From CAXSEF01 sp964236535 (lineage in GTDB: Bacteria > Pseudomonadota > Alphaproteobacteria > Acetobacterales > Acetobacteraceae), in the NCBI GenBank assembly GCA_964236535.1, contig CAXSEF010000022.1, forward strand, positions 1-41,359: a stretch of 41,359 nt of DNA, in the 5' to 3' direction. A program made the position numbers and the translations under genes. Below are positions 32,683-40,372 of the stretch, one piece after another; the first letter of the stretch is position 1, and each line of letters begins with the position of its first letter. The notes beneath the pieces were generated by a model. The model worked only from the letters and a program-made list of their open reading frames with translations. It was not told the origin of the DNA and made no database searches.

Positions 32683-33000
32683 CTACTCGTCCGGTTCGGT
32701 GGTAAAGAGCAGCGGGAAGCCCCGTTTGCGAGCGGCATCGGTGGCGTTGGTGGCCTTGGTCTCGGCGACATCGCGGGTGAACACCGCGACCACGCACACG
32801 CCGCGCTGGTGGGCCGTGCTCATGATCCGGTTGGCCTGCTCCTCGCCGAGCCGGAACTCCGCCTTGAGCACCAGCACCACGAACTCGCGCGGGGTGAAGT
32901 CGTCATTGACCAGCATGACCTTGTGCAGACGCGGCCGCTCGGTCTTCAGCTCGGTGCGCTCGCGCAGCTTGGTCGCGGGATCAGTGTCGTGCCCGTTCAT
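32683..33000 (-). CDS. clpS: ClpS-type N-degron adaptor with altered pocket
   Basis: The 105-residue protein matches ClpS over its length: HKVMLVNDDFTPREFVVLVLKAEF, AHQRGVCVVAVFTRDVAETKA and PLLFTTE. ClpS captures proteins with bulky N-terminal residues and hands them to ClpAP. The binding-site Asn32-Asp33-Asp34 and His64 are kept. The residue at the pocket gate, Met40 in E. coli ClpS, is Arg38 here, and the neighbouring Val65 is Ala63. These changes resemble the second ClpS type (ClpS2) of alphaproteobacteria, with narrower selectivity. No clpA is adjacent. Divergent from the ornithine cyclodeaminase gene with 181 bases between. Confidence 0.93.
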   Translation of the reverse strand: MNGHDTDPATKLRERTELKTERPRLHKVMLVNDDFTPREFVVLVLKAEFRLGEEQANRIMSTAHQRGVCVVAVFTRDVAETKATNATDAARKRGFPLLFTTEPDE

Positions 33001-33181
33001 CGAAAGTCTCCGGCAAGATGTCAAAAGGTTAGGTGTTCCCCGCCGCGTCCGGCACAACCCCGCACGCGCGGCGGCAGCGGCCTGCGCACCCGGACCTGCG
33101 CCCGACGGCGCGTGCCCCGTCGTTCATGGCGTGCTACCCGTGCCGCCGAACAGGCGCTTGCAGACAGGAAGGAGTCGTTTA

Positions 33182-34237
33182 TTGGTCCAGTATGTCGGGG
33201 TCGCCGATGTCGCGCTCCTGGTGCGCACGGTGGGTGTGGAGCGGTTCCTGCTCGGTCTGGTCTCCTGTCTGGAGCACGATTTCTGCCGCTGGGAGGCGTT
33301 CGAGACCATCTCGCGCATGGCCAGCCACTCGCCGCGCGGCGTGGTCGAGCTGATGCCGATCTCGGACGGCAGCACCTACGCGTTCAAATACGTCAACGGC
33401 CATCCCGCCAACGCCGCGGCCGGGCTGCTCACGGTCACCGGCTTCGGGTTGCTGGCCGACGTCGACACCGGCTACCCGGTGTTCCTGGCCGAGATGACGC
33501 TGGCAACCGCGTTGCGCACCGCGGCAACCTCGGTGCTTGCCGCCCGCCGTCTCGCCCGCCCGGACTGCCGGGTCATGGCGATGATCGGGCTTGGCGCGCA
33601 GGCCGAGTTCCAGGCGCTGGCGTTCCATGCGGGCCTGGGTATCAAGCGGCTGCGGGTGCACGACATCGATGCCGCCGCCACCGCCAAGTTCGCGGCCAAC
33701 CTGGCCGGCACCGGGCTGTCGGTCTGCGTGGCTGCCGACGCCGCCGACGCCGCGCGCGGCGCGGACATCGTGACCACGGCGACAGCGCTCAAGGCGCATG
33801 TCCGGGTGCTGACGGCGGCCATGGTCGAGCCGGGGATGCACATCAACGCCATCGGCGGCGACTGTCCCGGCAAGACCGAGCTCGACCCCGACATCCTGCG
33901 CCACGCCAGCGTCTTCGTGGAGTTCCTCGACCAGACGCGCATCGAGGGCGAGATCCAGCAGCTCGGCCCCGACGCGCCGGCCACCGAGCTGTGGCGCGTG
34001 GTGACCGGCTTCGACCCCGGCCGCCGTCACGCGGCCGAGGTGACGGTGTTCGACTCGGTGGGCTTCGCGATCGAGGATTTTTCTACACTGCGCTACCTGC
34101 GCGACCTCGCGACCCGCCACGGTTTGGTCCGCGAGCTCGATCTGGTCCCGCGACTCACCAACCCCAAGGACCTGTTCGGCCTGCTCACCGCCGACCCGCA
34201 GCCGGCGTTCGCCGCCGGGCGAATGGAGTTCGCCTAG
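33182..34237 (+). CDS. Ornithine cyclodeaminase
   Basis: A 351-residue cytosolic enzyme of the ornithine cyclodeaminase/mu-crystallin family. It converts ornithine to proline with release of ammonia, using bound NAD. The Rossmann region VMAMIGLGAQAEFQALAF holds the dinucleotide loop, followed by RLRVHDID. NAIGGDCPGKTELDPDIL is the ornithine cyclodeaminase signature with the catalytic Asp. KYVNGHPANAAAGLLTVTGFG includes a substrate-site Lys. The start is a TTG at 33182 because AGGAAGGAG lies seven bases upstream and the family begins there; a longer upstream frame crosses the clpS gene. It ends one base before the putA ATG, so the two form a coupled ornithine to proline to glutamate module. 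Confidence 0.92.
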   Translation: MVQYVGVADVALLVRTVGVERFLLGLVSCLEHDFCRWEAFETISRMASHSPRGVVELMPISDGSTYAFKYVNGHPANAAAGLLTVTGFGLLADVDTGYPVFLAEMTLATALRTAATSVLAARRLARPDCRVMAMIGLGAQAEFQALAFHAGLGIKRLRVHDIDAAATAKFAANLAGTGLSVCVAADAADAARGADIVTTATALKAHVRVLTAAMVEPGMHINAIGGDCPGKTELDPDILRHASVFVEFLDQTRIEGEIQQLGPDAPATELWRVVTGFDPGRRHAAEVTVFDSVGFAIEDFSTLRYLRDLATRHGLVRELDLVPRLTNPKDLFGLLTADPQPAFAAGRMEFA

Positions 34238-34238
34238 C

Positions 34239-37200
34239 ATGGCGCCGGACGCGGGTGGCACTGCGGTCGCGGACGCCTCGCCGTTGTACCACGTGCCCTA
34301 CGCGCCGCCCGATCGCGAAGTCACCACCCGCCTGCTCGAAGGTGCATCCCTTGCCGCCGGGCGTGAGGAGCGGATCGACGCCCAGGTACGGCGGCTCGTG
34401 GCGGCGATCCGCACGTCCGGCGGGCTCGGTGGCCTCGAGGAGGTGCTGCGCGAGTACAGCCTCTCCACCCGCGAGGGCCTGGCGCTGATGATGCTCGCCG
34501 AGGCGCTGTTGCGCGTTCCTGACGCGCGCACCGCGGACGCGCTGATCGAGGACAAGCTCGGCGGCGCCGACTTCGCGAGCCACAACGGCCGGTCCGGCCC
34601 CACTCTGGTGAACGCCTCGGCCTGGGCACTCGGCCTGTCGGTGCGGGTGATCCAGCCGCACGAGACTCCGGAGGGCGTGATCGCGCAGACGGTCAAGCGG
34701 CTGGGCGTCCCCACGGTGCGCGCCGCCACCCGCCAGGCGATGCGCATGATGGGCAGCCACTTCGTGCTCGGCCAGACCATCGGCGAGGCGCTAGCCAGAG
34801 CCGGGTCGCGCGCCGGGCGCAGCTTCCGCTACTCGTTCGACATGCTCGGCGAGGGCGCCCGCACCGCCGAGGACGCCAGCCGCTACGAGCGGTCCTATGC
34901 GGACGCGATCGAGGCGATCGGGCACGCCGCCGGGAACCGGACGCTCCCCGACCGGCCCGGCATCTCGGTCAAGCTGTCCGCCCTGCATCCGCGCTACGAG
35001 GCGGTCTCGCGCGAGCGGGTGCTGGCCGAACTGGTGCCCCGCGTGACCGCGCTGGCGCTGGCGGCACGTGCGCATGAGCTGAACTTCACCGTCGACGCCG
35101 AGGAGCAGGATCGGCTGGAGCTGTCGCTCAACGTGATTGCCGCTGTACTCGGCGACCCGGGGCTTGCGGGCTGGGACGGCTTCGGGCTCGCGGTGCAGGC
35201 CTACGGCAAGCGCGCGCTCGCGGTGATCGACGCCGTGGCGGCGCTGGCCGAGCGGCTCGACCGCCGCGTCATGGTGCGGCTGGTCAAGGGCGCCTATTGG
35301 GACACCGAGGTCAAGCGTGCCCAGGAACGCGGGCTCGACGGCTACCCGGTGTTCACCCGCAAGGCCGCCACCGACCTTGCCTATGTCAGGTGCGCCGAGC
35401 GGATGCTGGCACTGCGCCCTCGGCTCTATCCGCAGTTCGCCACCCACAACGCTCTGACCGTCGCCTCCGTGCTGGAGCGCGCCGGTTCGCCGGAAGGCTA
35501 CGAGTTCCAGCGCCTGCACGGCATGGGCGACGCGCTCTACGCCGCGTTGCTGCGCGAGCACCCGGGTGTCGCGGTGCGAACCTATGCGCCGGTGGGCGGT
35601 CACGCCGACCTGCTCGCCTACCTGGTGCGTCGCCTGCTGGAGAACGGTGCCAACTCCTCCTTCGTGGCCCAGGCCGCCGACCCGTCGGTTCCGGTGGAGC
35701 GGCTGCTGGATCGGCCGGCCCAGGCGCTGGCCAATCCGGCGGCGCACGCACTGCCCGAGCCGGCTGCGCTGTTTCCCGGACGACGCAACAGCCGCGGCGT
35801 CGAGTTCGGCCACCGCGCGGCGCTCGATGCGCTGCTGCGCGAGGTCGGGGATGCGCGCGGGCCAACGCAGGCGCCGCCGCTGGTCGACGGGGTGGCGCTG
35901 GATGGCACGTGGCGAACGGTGCACAACCCCGCGACCGGAGCGGAGCTGGGCCGGGTCGCGGAGAGCGTCGCGGCGGCGGGGCCGGCGATCGAGGCCGCGC
36001 ATCGTGGCCAGCCGGACTGGGACGCGGCCGGGGTGGCGACGCGGGCAGGCGCGCTGGAACGGGCGGCCGACCTGTTCGAGGCGCAGCGTGGCCGCCTGCT
36101 CGCGTTGCTGGTCGACGAGGCGGGCAAGACGCTGGATGACGCAGTCGCAGAACTGCGCGAGGCGGTGGACTTCCTGCGCTACTACGCAGTCCAGGCGCGC
36201 GAGCTGTTCGGGCCTGAAACGCTGCCTGGGCCCACCGGCGAGAGCAACATGCTGACCCGGGTCGGCCGCGGCGCCTGGGTGTGCATTTCGCCCTGGAATT
36301 TTCCCCTCGCGATCTTCACCGGCCAGGTCGCGGCGGCGCTTGCAGCAGGCAACGCCGTCGTTGCCAAACCGGCGCCGCAGACCCCGCTGGTCGCCGCCGT
36401 CGCGGTGCGCCTGCTGCACGCGGCCGGGGTGCCCGCCACGGTGCTGCACCTGGTGCCGGGCGACACCCGGGTGGGCGAGGCGCTGGTGGCGCACCGGCTG
36501 GTCGCGGGCGTGGCGTTCACCGGCAGCACCGCGGCGTCGCGCGCCATCAACCGTGCGCTCGCGGGCAGGGACGGGCCGATCGTGCCGCTGATCGCCGAGA
36601 CCGGCGGCATCAACGCGATGGTGGTGGACGCGACAGCACTTCCCGAGCAGGTCGCCGACGACGCCGTGCTGAGCGCATTTCGCAGTGCGGGCCAGCGCTG
36701 CTCGGCGCTGCGGCTGATCTGCGTCCAGGACGACGTGGCCGACCGCATGGCGGCGATGATCGCCGGTGCGGCGGCCGAGCTCCGCCTTGACGACCCCGCC
36801 GATCCCGCGGTCCATATCGGCCCGGTGATCGACGCCGACGCCCGCGTGCGGCTCGAGCGCCACATCGTGCGGATGAAGCGATCCGCGCGCACCCTCTATG
36901 CTGGGGATGCGCCTATGGGCGGCGAGTTCGTGGCACCGCACCTGTTCGAGATCGCACGCGTGGAGGACCTTGGCGAGGAGGTGTTCGGCCCGGTGCTGCA
37001 CCTGGTGCGCTGGCGCGCCGACCGGCTCGACGACCTGCTGGGCGCGCTGGCGGGCACCGGCTACGGGCTGACGCTTGGCGTGCAGAGCCGGGTGGACGGG
37101 TTCGTGGCGCGGGTGCTGGCGCGGGTCCCCGCCGGCAACGCGTACGTCAACCGCAGCATGATCGGCGCGGTGGTCGGCAGCCAGCCGTTCGGCGGGCAGG

Positions 37201-37328
37201 GGCTGTCCGGCACCGGGCCGAAGGCGGGCGGGCCGGACTACCTGCGGCGGTTCGCGGTGGAGCGGGTGGTGACCGTCAACACCGCGGCGGCAGGAGGCAA
37301 CGCGGCGCTGCTTGCCGGGCCGGCCTAG
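34239..37328 (+). CDS. putA: Bifunctional proline dehydrogenase / L-glutamate gamma-semialdehyde dehydrogenase
   Basis: A 1029-residue protein. The FAD-binding proline dehydrogenase barrel (about 130-430) shows ISVKLSALHPRYEA, the VDAEEQDRLELSL block, VMVRLVKGAYWDTE with the active-site Lys, and EFQRLHGMGD. The aldehyde dehydrogenase domain (about 540-1010) shows ISPWNFPLAIFTGQ, GVAFTGSTAASRAI, the base Glu in ETGGINAMVVDATA, and the nucleophile Cys821 in AGQRCSALRLICVQ. It oxidises proline to glutamate and feeds electrons to the quinone pool, channelling the intermediate. There is no N-terminal ribbon-helix-helix region, so it is not an autorepressor; length fits the short (type A) PutA. Translationally coupled to ornithine cyclodeaminase by a one-base gap. 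Confidence 0.95.
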   Translation: MAPDAGGTAVADASPLYHVPYAPPDREVTTRLLEGASLAAGREERIDAQVRRLVAAIRTSGGLGGLEEVLREYSLSTREGLALMMLAEALLRVPDARTADALIEDKLGGADFASHNGRSGPTLVNASAWALGLSVRVIQPHETPEGVIAQTVKRLGVPTVRAATRQAMRMMGSHFVLGQTIGEALARAGSRAGRSFRYSFDMLGEGARTAEDASRYERSYADAIEAIGHAAGNRTLPDRPGISVKLSALHPRYEAVSRERVLAELVPRVTALALAARAHELNFTVDAEEQDRLELSLNVIAAVLGDPGLAGWDGFGLAVQAYGKRALAVIDAVAALAERLDRRVMVRLVKGAYWDTEVKRAQERGLDGYPVFTRKAATDLAYVRCAERMLALRPRLYPQFATHNALTVASVLERAGSPEGYEFQRLHGMGDALYAALLREHPGVAVRTYAPVGGHADLLAYLVRRLLENGANSSFVAQAADPSVPVERLLDRPAQALANPAAHALPEPAALFPGRRNSRGVEFGHRAALDALLREVGDARGPTQAPPLVDGVALDGTWRTVHNPATGAELGRVAESVAAAGPAIEAAHRGQPDWDAAGVATRAGALERAADLFEAQRGRLLALLVDEAGKTLDDAVAELREAVDFLRYYAVQARELFGPETLPGPTGESNMLTRVGRGAWVCISPWNFPLAIFTGQVAAALAAGNAVVAKPAPQTPLVAAVAVRLLHAAGVPATVLHLVPGDTRVGEALVAHRLVAGVAFTGSTAASRAINRALAGRDGPIVPLIAETGGINAMVVDATALPEQVADDAVLSAFRSAGQRCSALRLICVQDDVADRMAAMIAGAAAELRLDDPADPAVHIGPVIDADARVRLERHIVRMKRSARTLYAGDAPMGGEFVAPHLFEIARVEDLGEEVFGPVLHLVRWRADRLDDLLGALAGTGYGLTLGVQSRVDGFVARVLARVPAGNAYVNRSMIGAVVGSQPFGGQGLSGTGPKAGGPDYLRRFAVERVVTVNTAAAGGNAALLAGPA

Positions 37329-37392
37329 GCACGGCGGGTTCCGGTGATGGTCCGGTAGGTCAAGCTCGCAGCCTGGCGCGGGCTACGCCCAG

Positions 37393-37505
37393 ACCCGCCA
37401 CAGGCCTGAGGCCTTTGGAAACCCATTGTTAGGCATATGGATCCTCACGACGGGCCTTGAGTGGGGTCCAGAGGCAAAGGCTCTCGCCTCAACTTGCCTG
37501 ATCGG
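37393..37505 (+). repeat. Dispersed tandem-hairpin repeat, copy F (diverged)
   Basis: Begins GACCCGCCACAGGCCTGAGG with CCTTTGGAAACCCATT, then TTAGGCATATGGAT, and a diverged core: hairpin 1 is broken (CACGACGGGCCTTGAG) and hairpin 2 is imperfect (GTCCAGAGGCAAAGGCTCTCG). The tail AACTTGCCTGATCGGGC matches the others. It lies between the convergent putA and MetX-like genes. Confidence 0.65.
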
Positions 37506-37524
37506 GCGCATCACCGCCGCCGGG

Positions 37525-38655
37525 CTAGGGCCCGGGCGCCTCGGCCATGAACGCCGCGACCTGCGCGTTGACGAACGCGAGGTCGGCAGGGCTGGCGCCC
37601 GCCCCGGCCGGGTGGCCCCACAGCGAGACGATCGGCACCAGCCGGCCATGCGGGATGAGGCCGGCCTCGAAGCGCGCATCGTCGATCGGGAAGTAGAGGT
37701 CGGTCGTCGACGGCATCAGCAGCACGGGCACCCTGATCGCGCCGAGTGCCGCCTGCAGGTCGCCGCCGTAGCCCGGTGTCGCACCCACGTCATGCGCCTC
37801 CCAGGTGCGCATCTGCAGGATCAGGTCGTTGGCGTCCGATCCGGTAAACAGCGCGCGGTAGTGCTCGACCACCTGCTCGAACGTGGTGCCCGGCGGGTTG
37901 TCGGCGCGCCACAGCTCGCGCCGCCACCATTCCTGCGAGAACAGCCAGCCCAGCCAGACGATCGAGGTGGCGCGGATGCCCTGCTCGGGCTGGGCGGTGT
38001 AGTCGCCCTGCGCGAAAGCGGGGTCGAGGGTCAGCGCCGCGATCTGTCCTTCAAGGCGGACGATGCCGTGCCCGTAGGTGCGCGCGGCCCCGGCGGTCGC
38101 GACGACGCGGTCCATGAAGTCCGGGTGGCTGACCGCCCACTGCAGCGCCTGTTGCGCGCCCATCGAGAAGCCGATCACCGCGCGCAGGTGGCGGACGCCT
38201 AGTTCGCCCGTCAGCAGCCGGTGCACGGCCTCGACGTTGTCGCGGATCGTCATTGCCGGAAAGCGCGGCCCGTGCAGCGGCTCCGGCGTGTTGCTGGGCG
38301 AGGAGGAGCGGCCGTTGCCGAACAGCTCGGTGGTGACGAGGAAAAGCCTCTCCGGATCGAGCGCCCGGCCGGGGCCGATCAGCCAGTCATAGCCCGTGAG
38401 GTCGGCCATGAAGTGCGATGGCAGCAGCACCGCATTGTCGCCGGCCTGGTTCAGCGTGCCCAGCGTCCCGTAGACGATCCGGGCGTGGGGCAGCACAGCG
38501 CCGCCCTCGGTCGCAAGGTCGTGGATGACGAACTCGTGGCGTACCGGCTCGGGGCTCACCGGCTCCGGGCGCGCCGGCTCCTGCGCCGCAGCGCCGGCGG
38601 TGCAGCAGAACAGCAGGGCGCAGGCGGTCAAGGCGAGCTCGCTGGTCATCGTCAT
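37525..38655 (-). CDS. Secreted alpha/beta hydrolase of the MetX (homoserine O-acetyltransferase-like) family
   Basis: A 376-residue protein with a signal peptide (MTMTSELALTACALLFCCTAGAAA) and a Pro/Glu linker of PEPV-type repeats (about 26-38). The fold matches MetX: LLPSHFMADLTGYDWLIGPGRALDPERLFLVTTELFGNG, nucleophile in VIGFSMGAQQALQWA, acid in MPSTTDLYFPIDD, and histidine in VSLWGHPAGAG. True MetX enzymes are cytosolic and make O-acetyl- or O-succinyl-homoserine, so an exported copy should have another substrate, perhaps an esterase or acyltransferase. The start ATG has AGGG about 6 bases upstream. It ends in repeat copy F. Confidence 0.88.
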   Translation of the reverse strand: MTMTSELALTACALLFCCTAGAAAQEPARPEPVSPEPVRHEFVIHDLATEGGAVLPHARIVYGTLGTLNQAGDNAVLLPSHFMADLTGYDWLIGPGRALDPERLFLVTTELFGNGRSSSPSNTPEPLHGPRFPAMTIRDNVEAVHRLLTGELGVRHLRAVIGFSMGAQQALQWAVSHPDFMDRVVATAGAARTYGHGIVRLEGQIAALTLDPAFAQGDYTAQPEQGIRATSIVWLGWLFSQEWWRRELWRADNPPGTTFEQVVEHYRALFTGSDANDLILQMRTWEAHDVGATPGYGGDLQAALGAIRVPVLLMPSTTDLYFPIDDARFEAGLIPHGRLVPIVSLWGHPAGAGASPADLAFVNAQVAAFMAEAPGP

Positions 38656-38707
38656 GGCACCCTGGGGATGGTTGGTGGCGCACCCGGGCGCAGGCGCGCG
38701 GGATCGG

Positions 38708-40168
38708 TCATCGCTGCGCGGCGGCGGACGCCGCGCACCCCGCCTTGCGCAGCAGCATGTCCTGCACCGCGGCGAGGACGGCGGCGACCGCCGGCGCCCG
38801 GTAGCCCCAGATCGAGCCGGGCACCGGGGGGGCGACCGTCATCGTGGCGTTGGCCTCGAACAGCAGCACCCGGCCCTGCGCCGAGACCGCGAAGTCGATC
38901 CCGCCATAGTCGAGGCCGAGCGCCCGGGCGATCCGCGCGAGTGCGGCCATGACCGCCGGACCGAGCGTTGTCGCCATGTCGTCGAGGAAAGCCGCCTCTT
39001 CCGCCCGGTCGGCGGGGCGCGCGGCCATGTCGGCGGTGAAGTGGTGCACCTTCCACTGCGGCGCGATCGCGAGGTGCAGCGGCAGCAGCGTGCCGCCCAC
39101 GCACATCACACGGTACTTGCGCCACATGCCGTCCGCGCCGCGCGCGTCGAGCGCCTCGATGACGCTGAGCGACTCGCCCGGCAGGATGGCGAGCGCGCGT
39201 TCGAGGCCGCAGGCGTGCTCGACGCGGAGAAAATGCTGGCCGGTGTGGAAGCCCGGGCTGCGCAGCAGGACCGGATAGGCGAAGCCGTCGGGCAGGCCGC
39301 CGGCCAGCGCGGCGCGCCCCACGGTGGCGAGACGCGGCGCCACCACTCCGTCGAGGCGGCCGAGCTGCGCCGCATTGTCCGCCCGCGTGGTCGCCCGGAC
39401 CCGTTGCGGGTCGTTGACCACCGGTGCGGCGCGGCCGGCGAGCAGCCGCTGCGCCCGGTCCAGCGCCTCGCCGCAGCGTTCCGCGTCGCCGATCGCGTTG
39501 AACACCAGGGCGTGCGGCGGCAGCGCCAGGCCGGGTTCGGCGTATTCCGTGACCAGCGTGTGGGTGAGGAACCGGGTGTCGTTCAGCAGATGCCGGGTGG
39601 GCACGTTGCCGCCGCGCGCCGAGACCAGGCGCAGCACGCCGACCGGCACCGCCTCGCCGCGGAACGGCTGGGTGGTCAGCACCCGGCCGGCGAAGCCGCG
39701 CGCGCGGTGGACGGCGGCGGCGGCCTCGTCGCGGCCGTCCTGGAGATACGACATGCCCTGGTGCGCCTCGGCGCAGCCAGGGTCCGCGCGCAGCGCCGCC
39801 GCATAGTGCAGGAGCGCCGCCTCGTCCGCGCCCGCCTCGCGCAGCAGGTGGCCGAGCGCCACACGTGGGGCCGGAGCGTCAGGGTCGCTCGCCACGGCCT
39901 GTTCGAGGACGGTCCGTGCCGCGCCTGCAAAGCCGCCCGCCTGGAGCAGGATCGCGAGGTGCAGCAGGGCGCCGAGATGGCCCATGTCGCGGGCGAGCAC
40001 GCCGAGATAGGCCTCGCGCGCCGCATCCCTCCGCCCGAGCCGGTCGAGCAGCCGCGCACGTTCGAAGCGCGCCGCGATGTCGTCCGGCGTCACCGCCAGC
40101 CGACGGTCCAGGCGGCGCAACGCCTGCTCGGCACCGAGGCGGGCCGGCCGGGGATCGGTGTCGGGCAT
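38708..40168 (-). CDS. Tetratricopeptide-repeat ATP-grasp protein
   Basis: A 486-residue cytosolic protein. The N-terminal part (about 15-160) is TPR-type helical repeats (RFERARLLDRLGRRDAAREAYLGVLARDMGHLGALLHLAILLQAGG and similar units). The C-terminal half is an ATP-grasp-like ligase: PVLLRSPGFHTGQHFLRV, WRKYRVMCVGGTLLPLHLAI, and the metal site DYGGIDFAVSAQGRVLLFEANATMTV with Asp, Glu and Asn in the expected places. ATP-grasp proteins ligate a carboxyl to an amine or thiol through an acyl-phosphate; this one may modify peptides, but no substrate is visible. I chose the ATG at 40168 over a TTG 16 codons upstream because the latter lacks a ribosome site. It lies downstream of hemF, separated by a MITE-like element. 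Confidence 0.8.
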   Translation of the reverse strand: MPDTDPRPARLGAEQALRRLDRRLAVTPDDIAARFERARLLDRLGRRDAAREAYLGVLARDMGHLGALLHLAILLQAGGFAGAARTVLEQAVASDPDAPAPRVALGHLLREAGADEAALLHYAAALRADPGCAEAHQGMSYLQDGRDEAAAAVHRARGFAGRVLTTQPFRGEAVPVGVLRLVSARGGNVPTRHLLNDTRFLTHTLVTEYAEPGLALPPHALVFNAIGDAERCGEALDRAQRLLAGRAAPVVNDPQRVRATTRADNAAQLGRLDGVVAPRLATVGRAALAGGLPDGFAYPVLLRSPGFHTGQHFLRVEHACGLERALAILPGESLSVIEALDARGADGMWRKYRVMCVGGTLLPLHLAIAPQWKVHHFTADMAARPADRAEEAAFLDDMATTLGPAVMAALARIARALGLDYGGIDFAVSAQGRVLLFEANATMTVAPPVPGSIWGYRAPAVAAVLAAVQDMLLRKAGCAASAAAQR

Positions 40169-40232
40169 TGCGCCATGGTGGGTGGAGCCCGGCTTCAGGG
40201 ATAGTCTTATCTGCAAGTTTGGAACAGCGCCG

Positions 40233-40372
40233 GGCGTGTCTGAGAACTCGCTTTGCCGAAGTCACTGTCATGTCTTTGGGAGCGCCAGAGCAAGAGGCCT
40301 GCCTGGCCGTCACCACTGAAGCGCAGCACAGACGCGTCAGGTAGCCGGCAGGGTAGAGTTGTCAGACACGCC
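40233..40372. mobile_element. MITE-like element with terminal inverted repeats
   Basis: The ends GGCGTGTCTGAGAACTC (40233-40249) and GAGTTGTCAGACACGCC (40356-40372) are inverted repeats matching at 16 of 17 positions, and the similarity continues weakly inward (TGCCG on both sides). The 140-bp interior has no transposase and is less GC-rich than its surroundings. One end starts directly after the TGA of hemF. The sequence type (ends GGCGTGTCTGA) recalls IS5-group ends, but I cannot confirm that. I found no clear target-site duplication. It may serve as a hairpin at the hemF transcript end. Confidence 0.7.

Noticed and set aside
32699..33181. Upstream extension of ornithine cyclodeaminase
   Set aside because: The extension overlaps clpS on the opposite strand and matches no family region. 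The TTG with AGGAAGGAG fits the family N-terminus.
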